DNA from: Chiayiivirga flava
GTDB lineage: Bacteria; Pseudomonadota; Gammaproteobacteria; Xanthomonadales; Xanthomonadaceae
Direction of reading: 5' to 3'
Length of the DNA stretch: 64,000 nucleotides
Assembly: GCF_014202825.1 (NCBI RefSeq)
Contig: NZ_JACHHP010000001.1
Location: 124,001 to 188,000 of the forward strand
Every line of letters starts with the position of its first letter. Position 1 is the stretch's first letter. The translations under genes were made by a program, and so were the position numbers. Shown in pieces: positions 56,699 to 64,000 of this stretch. The notes beneath the pieces were generated by a model, which was given only the letters and a program-made list of their open reading frames with translations, had not been told where the DNA came from and ran no database searches.

Positions 56699-56860
56699 CC
56701 TTCTCCCGCCGGGAGAAGGTGCCGGCAGGCGGATGAGGGACGCGCCTGCCGGCCGATCGCGATGTGTGCACAAGCGACCAGACCGCGTTCGACCAACCTT
56801 CGGTTAAAACGGAACGCCCTCCCTCATCCGCCTTCGGCACCTTCTCCCGGCGGGAGAAGG
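56699..56860. repeat. REPIN-like inverted repeat pair, locus C
   Basis: The left copy (56699-56740) has the core CCTTCTCCCGCCGGGAGAAGG with tail GCAGGCGGATGAGGGA. The right copy (56820-56860) is its reverse complement. They are separated by about 80 bp and lie between the VWA gene and the sigma-factor gene, filling most of the 276-bp spacer. Confidence 0.8.
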
Positions 56861-56940
56861 AAAACGCAACGGTCGATTGCCGAACGCCCGCACGGCCCCA
56901 ACCTATCCACCACCCACCCCGATCCCTTACCCTGCCGCGC

Positions 56941-57489
56941 ATGACGGCGGACCCCACCGACGAGGAACTGATGTTGGCCTACGCCGCCGGCCAGATTGCT
57001 GCGTTCGAAACGCTGTACGCGCGCCACCGCGGGCCGCTGTACCGTTTCCTGCTGCGCGGCATCCGCCCGCGCGCGAGTGCCGACGAGTGCTTCCAGGAGG
57101 TCTGGAGCCGCGTGGTGACGGCGCGCGAGCGCTATCGGCCGGACGCGAAATTCAGCACCTGGCTGTACCAGATCGCGCACAACCTGCTGGTCGACCAATA
57201 CCGCCGTGCGCGGCCGGAAGTCTCCGCCGACGACGACAGCGCGCCGCTCGCGCAGCTGCAGGCCGGGGAACACGAGCAGCCCGAACGCGCGCTCTCCGAC
57301 TTCGAACAGCGCCGTCGCCTGCAGCAGGCGCTCGACGAGCTGCCCGACGAGCAGCGCATCGCGCTGCAGCTGCGGCTGGAGCAGGAAATGCCGCTCGAAG
57401 ACATCGCCGGCGTCACCGGTGTCGGACGCGAGACGGTGAAATCGCGATTGCGCTATGCGCTCGACAAGCTCAAGACGAGGCTCGCGTGA
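56941..57489 (+). CDS. ECF sigma factor
   Basis: A 182-residue sigma-70 family protein of ECF size. Region 2 (about 10-80) has the RFLLRGI and FSTWLYQIAHNLLVDQYRR segments. Region 4 (about 120-180) has a helix-turn-helix with EMPLEDIAGVTGVGRETVKSRL. No N-terminal signal or extra domain is present. It directs RNA polymerase to a small regulon. The stop overlaps the anti-sigma start as TGATG. Autoregulation from an upstream promoter in the REPIN-containing spacer is expected but not visible. Confidence 0.9.
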   Translation: MTADPTDEELMLAYAAGQIAAFETLYARHRGPLYRFLLRGIRPRASADECFQEVWSRVVTARERYRPDAKFSTWLYQIAHNLLVDQYRRARPEVSADDDSAPLAQLQAGEHEQPERALSDFEQRRRLQQALDELPDEQRIALQLRLEQEMPLEDIAGVTGVGRETVKSRLRYALDKLKTRLA

Positions 57490-58364
57490 TGGCGCACGAT
57501 CCGCGCGAGCCGCTGACACCCGACGAGGCCGCCGTTGCCCGCGCGTATACCGCGCTGCCGCGGCCCGAACCCTCGCCCGAACTCGACGCGCGCGTGCTGG
57601 CGCACGCACGCGCGGTGCTTGCGTCCGCCACGGCGCGCACGCGCCGCCCGCGCCCGTGGTATCTCCTGCCCGGCGCGGGGGTGGCGGCCGCCGCCGTGCT
57701 GGCGGCCGGACTTGCATGGCAGGTCGGACTGATCGGCGACGGTCGACTGCACGAATCCGCGCCGGCCACCGCACCTGCCGTGCCCGCGCCCGACGGTGCG
57801 GGCCGGCCCGAACGCAAGGATCGCGTCGACGTGGACTTTCTCGAACGCGAACAGGCGCGCGCCGCGGCGCAGGCGGCAAAGGCGGAAGCGGACGCCGATG
57901 CGGGCGGCACGACGCCCGCGCCTGCCGCGCCCCCTCCCCCGCCCGCCCCGCGTGCACGCAGCCCCGAGGCGTTTCCCGCGCAGGAGGCGGCGCCGGTGCA
58001 GGACAGCGAATTCGCCGCCGAACTGCGCGCGCCCGCGGCGACCGCACCCGAGCCCGCACCGACGTCGGCCGCGCCTGCCGACGTGACAGGCACCCTGCAG
58101 CGCGACGGGCGCAACGAGCAGGCGGCCGACACATCCACGCTGGATCGGATCCAGGTCACCGGCTCGCGCATCAAGCGCGTCGACAGCGACCTGCCGCCGT
58201 GGCCCGAGGATGCGACGCTCGCCCCGGCCCCATGGCTCGAGCGCGTGCGCGAGCGTGTCCGCGCGGGAGACCGCGACGGCGCGCGCTTCAGCCTGCGGCG
58301 TTACGTGCAGGTCCATCCCGCGCAACCGGTGCCGGACGATCTCACCGTGCTGCTCGTGCAGTGA
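57489..58364 (+). CDS. putative membrane anti-sigma factor with a TonB-box-like segment
   Basis: A 291-residue protein. A cytosolic N-terminal part (1-55, helical, no zinc motif seen) is followed by one membrane helix (about 58-80) and a long Ala/Pro-rich periplasmic linker. The segment LDRIQVTGSRI is at 218-228. A short helical C-terminal domain with RDGARFSLRRYVQVHP closes the protein. Position and topology point to an anti-sigma factor for the coupled ECF gene. The motif matches the one in the VWA lipoprotein. I do not recognise a catalogued anti-sigma domain. Confidence 0.65.
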   Translation: MAHDPREPLTPDEAAVARAYTALPRPEPSPELDARVLAHARAVLASATARTRRPRPWYLLPGAGVAAAAVLAAGLAWQVGLIGDGRLHESAPATAPAVPAPDGAGRPERKDRVDVDFLEREQARAAAQAAKAEADADAGGTTPAPAAPPPPPAPRARSPEAFPAQEAAPVQDSEFAAELRAPAATAPEPAPTSAAPADVTGTLQRDGRNEQAADTSTLDRIQVTGSRIKRVDSDLPPWPEDATLAPAPWLERVRERVRAGDRDGARFSLRRYVQVHPAQPVPDDLTVLLVQ

Positions 58365-58392
58365 CCCGCGCGACGACGCGATACCTCGCCCG

Positions 58393-58995
58393 GTGAGCGC
58401 GGACACGATCGCGTCGCCTGCCTGCCTCGAACGCGACGTCCGCAGGAGCCGCTTCCTCGCCCACGCCGTGACAGCCGACTCGCCCGACGCGGCGCTGTCC
58501 GCGCTTGCGTCGCTCGGGCAGCGCGATGCCAGTCACAACTGCTGGGCCTACCGCATCGGCGACCGCTACCGGTTTTCCGACGACGGCGAACCGGCCGGCA
58601 CCGCCGGCAGGCCGATCCTCGCCGCGATCGAGGGTCAGGGCTTCGATCACGTATTCGTCGTGGTGACGCGCTGGTTCGGCGGCGTCAAGCTCGGCGCCGG
58701 CGGACTCGTGCGCGCCTACGGCGGCACCGCCGCGGAATGCCTGCGGCTCGCACCGCGGCGCGCGCTCGTGGCGTTCGGGACGGCGTGGCTGCAGTGCGCG
58801 TTCGCCGACGTCACCACCGCCCACGCGCTGCTCGCCGCCCACGGCGGCAACAAGCTCGAGGAACACTACGATGCCGACGGCGTGCGCCTGCGTGTCCGCG
58901 TGCCGGCGCAGCATATCGACGCGCTGGCCGCTACACTGCGCGATGCGACGCGCGGCCGAGCCGGCGTGACACGCATCGATGCCTCCGACCGCTGA
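58393..58995 (+). CDS. YigZ/IMPACT family protein
   Basis: A 200-residue protein. The N-terminal UPF0029/Impact domain (about 15-120) carries the diagnostic SHNCWAYRIGD, DDGEPAGTAGRPIL and VVTRWFGGVKLGAGGLVRAYG. A C-terminal EF-G domain V-like part follows. Family members bind ribosomes or RNA in translation control in eukaryotes; the bacterial role is unresolved. The GTG start is 28 bp after the anti-sigma stop, so it may share that transcript. Confidence 0.88.
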   Translation: MSADTIASPACLERDVRRSRFLAHAVTADSPDAALSALASLGQRDASHNCWAYRIGDRYRFSDDGEPAGTAGRPILAAIEGQGFDHVFVVVTRWFGGVKLGAGGLVRAYGGTAAECLRLAPRRALVAFGTAWLQCAFADVTTAHALLAAHGGNKLEEHYDADGVRLRVRVPAQHIDALAATLRDATRGRAGVTRIDASDR

Positions 58996-59016
58996 CGCCC
59001 CGCCGCCCGAACGCCC

Positions 59017-60783
59017 GTGACCGATCCCGACCCTGCCCGTTCCCCGCGCCCGTTTGCCGCGCTGCGCACGCTGCTGCCGTTCCTGCGCCCGTACCGCGGA
59101 CTCATCGCCGGCTGGCTGGGATTCCTGGCGCTGTCGTCCGGCGCGACCCTGCTGCTGCCGGTGGCCGTGCGCCTGATGATCGACCACGGCTTCAGCGCCA
59201 GCGATGCATCGAGCATCGATCGCTGGTTCGGCGGATTGTTCGCCGTCGCGGCGGTGCTCGCAGTTGCCACGGCGGGCCGCTTCTACTGCATCGCGCTGCT
59301 CGGCGAACGCGTGGTGGCCGACCTGCGCGAACGCGTCTTCGGCCGGCTTCTGGCGCTGGACATGGGCTTTTTCGAGCGCACCCGCGCCGGCGAACTCGTC
59401 AGCCGGCTCGCGGCCGACACCGAGCTGTTGCGTGGCGTGGTCGGATCGACGGTTTCGGTGGCGCTGCGCAGCGTGGTCACCTTCGTCGGCAGTGCCGCGG
59501 CGCTGGCGTGGACCAGCCCGCGCCTCGCGGGGCTGGCCGCGATCGGCATTCCGGTGGTGATCCTGCCGATCGTGCTGTACGGACGGCGCGTGCAGAAACA
59601 GTCGCGCGACAGCCAGGATCGCGTCGCCGACGCGAACGCGCGCGCCAGCGAGACGCTCGGCGCGATGCACACCGTGCAGAGTTACGCGCGCGAACCGTTC
59701 GAACTCGAACGTTTTGCGGGCGCGGTGCAGCTGGCCATCGGCAGCGCCAGACGCCGCATCCGGACCCAGGCCGCGCTGACCTGCGTGGTGATCCTGCTGG
59801 TGTTTGGCGCGATCACGGCCGTGCTGTGGACCGGCGCACAGGACGTGATCGCCGGCACGATGACGGCGGGAACGCTCGGGCAATTCGTGCTGTACGCGGT
59901 GATCGGCGCGGGCTCGGTCGGGGCGCTCACCGAAGTGTGGGCAGAGCTCCAGCGCGCCGGCGGCGGCATGGGCCGCATCGACGAACTGCTGGCCGAACCC
60001 GCGCGCATCACGGCACCGCCGCAGCCGATGTCGTTGCCGGCGCGGGCCGTCGGCGAGCTGCATTTCGACAAGGTCACGTTCCACTATCCGAGCCGCCCGG
60101 ACACCGCGGCGTTGCAGGATTTCACGCTGCACGTGCGCCCGGGCGAAACCGTGGCACTGGTGGGCCCGTCGGGGGCCGGCAAGAGCACCGTGCTGCAGCT
60201 GCTGCTGCGCTTCTACGATCCCGCGTCCGGCAGCATCACGCTCGATGGCCTCGACCTGCGCCAGGTCGATCCGCAGCGGCTGCGCGAACAGATCGCGCTG
60301 GTGCCGCAGGATCCGATGCTGTTCGGCGCCGACGCTGCCGACAATATCCGCTATGGCCGTCTCGATGCGGACGAAGCCGCCGTCATCGCCGCGGCGAAGA
60401 GCGCTGAGGCGCACGAGTTCCTCGCCGCGCTGCCGGACGGTTACCGCACGTACCTGGGCGAACGCGGTGTGCGCCTGTCCGGCGGCCAGCAGCAGCGCAT
60501 CGCGATCGCGCGCGCGGTGCTCAAGGATGCGCCGGTGCTGCTGCTCGACGAGGCCACCAGCGCGCTCGACGCACAGAGCGAACGCGCGATCCAGCAGGCG
60601 CTCGAACGCCTGATGGCGGGCCGCACCACGCTCGTCATCGCCCACCGCCTCGCCACGGTGCGCCAGGCGGACCGCATCGTCGTGCTCGACCACGGTCGCA
60701 TCGTCGCCGAGGGCACGCACGAGGCGCTGATCGCGCAGGGCGGGCTCTATGCGGAGCTCGCGCGGCTGCAGTTCAGCGTCTGA
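59017..60783 (+). CDS. ABC exporter, fused membrane and ATPase domains (MsbA/BmrA type)
   Basis: A 588-residue half-transporter: six membrane helices in residues 25-300 and an ATPase from about 345. Walker A is GPSGAGKST (about 382), the signature LSGGQQQRIAIARA (about 486), Walker B VLLLDEATSALD and the switch histidine in IAHRLATV. The exporter fold suits lipid A, lipid or drug export; the cargo is not fixed. It begins with GTG, 21 bp after the YigZ stop. Confidence 0.87.
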   Translation: MTDPDPARSPRPFAALRTLLPFLRPYRGLIAGWLGFLALSSGATLLLPVAVRLMIDHGFSASDASSIDRWFGGLFAVAAVLAVATAGRFYCIALLGERVVADLRERVFGRLLALDMGFFERTRAGELVSRLAADTELLRGVVGSTVSVALRSVVTFVGSAAALAWTSPRLAGLAAIGIPVVILPIVLYGRRVQKQSRDSQDRVADANARASETLGAMHTVQSYAREPFELERFAGAVQLAIGSARRRIRTQAALTCVVILLVFGAITAVLWTGAQDVIAGTMTAGTLGQFVLYAVIGAGSVGALTEVWAELQRAGGGMGRIDELLAEPARITAPPQPMSLPARAVGELHFDKVTFHYPSRPDTAALQDFTLHVRPGETVALVGPSGAGKSTVLQLLLRFYDPASGSITLDGLDLRQVDPQRLREQIALVPQDPMLFGADAADNIRYGRLDADEAAVIAAAKSAEAHEFLAALPDGYRTYLGERGVRLSGGQQQRIAIARAVLKDAPVLLLDEATSALDAQSERAIQQALERLMAGRTTLVIAHRLATVRQADRIVVLDHGRIVAEGTHEALIAQGGLYAELARLQFSV

Positions 60784-60801
60784 GCGCGCAGGCGCGTCCG
60801 A

Positions 60802-61203
60802 TCAGGCCGCGCCGCCGTCCACCCGCACCATCGTCGTCAGCAGGTGTTCCATCGCCTGATCGAGGTTGCGGCATTGTCCGCTGTGCACGGGCGAGGTCTG
60901 CACCACGGTGCTGCGCGGCGCGGTGAGCCAGTGGAAGCGTTCGCGCAGCGTCAACGCTCCGAGCGGTCCCGCCTCGCGGCCCCCGGCGCAGATGCGCGGA
61001 ATCGCCGCCAGCGCGTCGGCGACGAACTGCACGTCGATGCCCGGGGCGAGCGCGCGCAGCCGCGCCGCGTCCAGCTCGATGCGCGCCGCGAGGTGCCGCT
61101 GTGCGTGGCACGACACGATGACGCCGACGTTGACGAACTCGCCGCGCTCCACGCGCGGCACCACGCGCACGATGGCATAGTCATACGTGTGCGGAGCGTG
61201 CAC
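60802..61203 (-). CDS. DUF3037 protein, partner of the HipA-like kinase
   Basis: A 133-residue protein starting with YDYAIVRVVPRVERGEFVNVGVIV, the conserved beginning of DUF3037. No active-site signature is known. The GTG start is inside the 3' end of the kinase gene (23-bp overlap), so the two are tightly coupled. DUF3037 genes are commonly adjacent to HipA_2-type kinases (recalled), suggesting a two-component module. A toxin/antitoxin or target-modifying function is inferred only. Confidence 0.8.
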   Translation of the reverse strand: MHAPHTYDYAIVRVVPRVERGEFVNVGVIVSCHAQRHLAARIELDAARLRALAPGIDVQFVADALAAIPRICAGGREAGPLGALTLRERFHWLTAPRSTVVQTSPVHSGQCRNLDQAMEHLLTTMVRVDGGAA

Positions 61204-61984
61204 GCACGGCCTCCTGCACGAAGGCGCGCGGCGCCTCCAGGCGCCGGCAGAAGTACGCGACATAGGCCGCGCGCTGGGCCTCGGGCGTGCCGAAGGCACT
61301 GTCGCCGTCGAGCCAGCGCTCGGGCACCTGTGCCACGATCTCGCGCACGCGGTCCGGATCGAGCATCGCGGCGAGCGCCGCATCGACCTGTTCCAGGCGA
61401 TCGGCGAACGGCAACAGCACGTGGTCGCGCACCAGTGCGAACGGGGCCGTGGCGCGATCGACGATCCGCGCATCCCAGCCGTGGTGGAAATACAGCGCCG
61501 CGCCGTGGTCGATCAGCCACAGGCGCCGATGCCACAGCAGCATGTTGCTGTTGCGCGCGGTACGGTCGACGTTGCTGACGAACGCGTCGAACCACACGAT
61601 CGACGAGGCAAGCGCGCCGTCGGGCTCGACGATGGCCGGATCGAACGTCACCGACCCCGGGAGGTAGTCGAGCGCGAGGTTGAGCCCGGCGCTGGCGCGG
61701 ATCAGCGACTGGATTTCCGGATCGGGCTCGGTGCGCGCGAGCTCCGCATCAAGTTCGACGAACACGATCTCGGGCACCGGCAGGCCGAGCGCACGCGCGA
61801 TCTCGCCCGCGACCAGTTCGGCGACCAGCGCCTTTGGCCCCTGCCCCGCGCCGCGGAACTTGAGCACGTACAGTCCGGCGTCGTCCGCCTCGACGATGGC
61901 CGGCAGCGATCCGCCCTCGCGCAGGGGCGTGACGTAGCGGCTGGCGCAGACGGTGCGCAGCGGACGGAACGGCGGAACGCTCAT
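61181..61984 (-). CDS. HipA-like protein kinase (HipA_2 type)
   Basis: A 267-residue compact kinase. An ATP-contact lysine lies in LYVLKFRGAGQG (Lys42). The catalytic Asp is Asp140 with Asn145 (SNVDRTARNSNM), and the metal Asp is Asp159 (LIDHG). The protein is much shorter than HipA (about 440 residues) and lacks its N-terminal subdomain. It starts with ATG overlapping the monooxygenase stop (ATGA), and DUF3037 follows. No HipB-like antitoxin gene is present. The role, whether persistence, defence or metabolic, is unknown. Confidence 0.82.
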   Translation of the reverse strand: MSVPPFRPLRTVCASRYVTPLREGGSLPAIVEADDAGLYVLKFRGAGQGPKALVAELVAGEIARALGLPVPEIVFVELDAELARTEPDPEIQSLIRASAGLNLALDYLPGSVTFDPAIVEPDGALASSIVWFDAFVSNVDRTARNSNMLLWHRRLWLIDHGAALYFHHGWDARIVDRATAPFALVRDHVLLPFADRLEQVDAALAAMLDPDRVREIVAQVPERWLDGDSAFGTPEAQRAAYVAYFCRRLEAPRAFVQEAVRARSAHV

Positions 61985-63243
61985 GCCGGCATTGTCGCAG
62001 ACCGCGCATCGGCATCCGCATGACGTGCGAGTGTCGCGAGCAGGTCCTCGTGCAGACGCAGGCGGCCGAGCCAGCCACGCTGCGTGCCGCTGAGCACGCG
62101 CAGCATGGTGCCGCGCCCGCCCGGCAGGCGGCCGAGCGGATGGAACAGGCGATCGCGCAGCGCGGCGAGCGTGTCCAGGTCGGACTGGAAGATCGGCGTG
62201 AGCCAGCGGCTCCAGAAATGGTAGATGCCCACGTGCGCACGCCGTTCGCGTTCGTAGGCGCCGAGCGCCTGCGCGACGCACGCGTGCGCCGCGAGTGCGG
62301 CATCGAGCGCCTGCGCATCCATCAGCGCCATGTTGACGCCCTGCCCCAGCTGCGGACTCATCGCGTGTGCGGCGTCGCCCACCAGCACCACGCGACCGCG
62401 ATGCCAGGCGCGCGGTGCGGCGTCGCGGTAGCTGGCGCGCGCCAGCTGCGTCGTGGCCGTCACCTGCGCGAGGCGCGGCAGCACGTCCGGCCACAGCGCG
62501 GCGAGCTCGGCCTTCCATGCGTCGATGCCGTCGGTTTCCCACCCCGCCATCGACTGCATCGGCAGGCTCCAGAAGAAGCTCAGGCGCGGCACCGGATCGT
62601 CGGGACGCGTGCCGACCGGCAGCAGCCCGATCATCTTGCGCGCGGCGAGATAGCGTTGCCGCAGTTCGTCCGCGTGCGGCCAGTCGCCCATCGGCACCAG
62701 GCACCACAATGCGCCCCACGGATACGGCTGGTCGATGCGTGCAGGCCCGGTGGCGCCGCGCAGCGTCGAGGCCGCGCCGTCGGCGACGAGCACGAGGTCG
62801 TACGGACCGAACGCCTCGCCCGTGGCGCTGCGCACGAGGCCGCGTTCCGCATCGACCGCCACCACGCGCGTGCCGCAGCGCACGCCGGCACGTCCCGGCC
62901 ACGCGCGGCCGAGCAGTTCGAACAGCGCTCCGCGCTGGATTCCGACACCGAACAGCCGCGCATCGAGCTCGCTGTAGCGCATGTCCATCACGCAGCGTCC
63001 CGCGCACGTGTCGCCGAACAGCCGGCGCACGATGCGGCCGCTGCGGATCGCATCGTCCAGCACGCCGAGGCCGTGCAGCACGGCCATGCCCGTGGGCTGC
63101 AGCAGCAGGCCGGCGCCGACCGGGCCGAGCATCGGCGCGCGTTCGAACACATCGAGCGCGTGTCCCCGCCGGGCGAGCAGCGCCGCACAGGCCTGCCCGG
63201 CCGTGCCGTAACCCACGATGGCGATGCGCAGCGGATCGGTCAT
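61981..63243 (-). CDS. FAD-dependent monooxygenase (PHBH/UbiH fold)
   Basis: A 420-residue flavoprotein hydroxylase. The FAD-binding IAIVGYGTAGQACAALLARRG is at residues 6-26. The DG motif is in VLVADGAASTLRG, and the GDAAHAMSPQLGQGVNMALMDA motif is near residue 290. It uses NAD(P)H and oxygen to hydroxylate an aromatic or related acceptor; the substrate is unknown. It is the first gene of an operon with the HipA-like kinase and DUF3037, with ATGA overlap to the kinase. The C-terminal about 60 residues are Arg/Ala-rich. Confidence 0.85.
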   Translation of the reverse strand: MTDPLRIAIVGYGTAGQACAALLARRGHALDVFERAPMLGPVGAGLLLQPTGMAVLHGLGVLDDAIRSGRIVRRLFGDTCAGRCVMDMRYSELDARLFGVGIQRGALFELLGRAWPGRAGVRCGTRVVAVDAERGLVRSATGEAFGPYDLVLVADGAASTLRGATGPARIDQPYPWGALWCLVPMGDWPHADELRQRYLAARKMIGLLPVGTRPDDPVPRLSFFWSLPMQSMAGWETDGIDAWKAELAALWPDVLPRLAQVTATTQLARASYRDAAPRAWHRGRVVLVGDAAHAMSPQLGQGVNMALMDAQALDAALAAHACVAQALGAYERERRAHVGIYHFWSRWLTPIFQSDLDTLAALRDRLFHPLGRLPGGRGTMLRVLSGTQRGWLGRLRLHEDLLATLARHADADARSATMPA

Positions 63244-63337
63244 GGCGGCAGGATCGCAGGCGCCGACCACGCCGAACAAGTCGCCTTGGGCGGTGGCGCT
63301 GGCGCCCGCGCCCCGGGGCCGGAACGCTGCGCGTCGC

Positions 63338-64000
<663 letters not shown>

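Noticed and set aside
58342-60720. Minus-strand frame of about 790 codons opposite the YigZ and ABC genes
   Set aside because: It is a shadow frame of the ABC exporter.
60802-61984. Classical HipBA toxin-antitoxin system
   Set aside because: No HipB-like DNA-binding gene is present, and the kinase is far shorter than HipA.

Overview
The window is a GC-rich chromosomal segment carrying about 57 genes on both strands. No rRNA, tRNA, CRISPR array, insertion sequence or prophage was recognised. The gene set suggests a gammaproteobacterium of the order Lysobacterales (Xanthomonadales). Pointers are an EfpL-type elongation factor, RmuC, a class I fumarase, a fused alpha/beta E1 dehydrogenase, a secreted protein ending in a GFE-type tail, and GGGAGAAGG-type intergenic repeat pairs. 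The genus cannot be fixed from this sequence alone.

Layout. 0-10.5 kb: a lipoprotein, a short-chain dehydrogenase, efpL, a Nudix/esterase pair, two amino-acid transporters, rmuC, and an Rrf2-controlled redox/methyltransferase operon. 10.7-20.3 kb: a glutamine amidotransferase and the methionine-salvage genes mtnB, mtnD and mtnC, the last separated from the others by a beta-helix surface protein. A membrane C13 peptidase, a phosphodiesterase/phosphoesterase pair and a cyclase-FHA fusion follow. 20.5-24.6 kb: a fused 2-oxoacid dehydrogenase E1, a GNAT acetyltransferase and glutaryl-CoA dehydrogenase. 24.7-30 kb: three glycine-zipper envelope proteins, DUF6116-tatD, tcdA, a cytochrome c' and a pirin.

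30-46 kb: a DUF5916 outer-membrane protein, an alpha/beta hydrolase, a Rieske oxygenase, an exported DUF1800/DUF1501 pair, fumarase, a TerB-like protein, an ABC exporter, glutathione peroxidase and the formaldehyde-detoxification pair adhC-fghA. 46-54 kb: a cold-shock gene with a long leader, an exported M3 peptidase, an epimerase, a DUF2383 protein, a TIGR03862 flavoprotein coupled to rlmC, and a rhomboid protease. 54-64 kb: a PhzF protein, then a VWA lipoprotein, an ECF sigma factor and its putative anti-sigma factor. These are followed by a YigZ protein, a second ABC exporter, a monooxygenase/HipA-like kinase/DUF3037 operon, and the 3' part of a DAHP synthase gene that runs off the window.

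Many adjacent genes are translationally coupled through ATGA, GTGA or TGATG overlaps, so the operons are well defined. The least explained features are a TonB-box-like VTGSRI segment shared by the VWA lipoprotein and the neighbouring anti-sigma protein, the HipA-like kinase/DUF3037 pair, a 16-bp-period repeat array upstream of DUF6116-tatD, and inverted repeat pairs at four intergenic sites.
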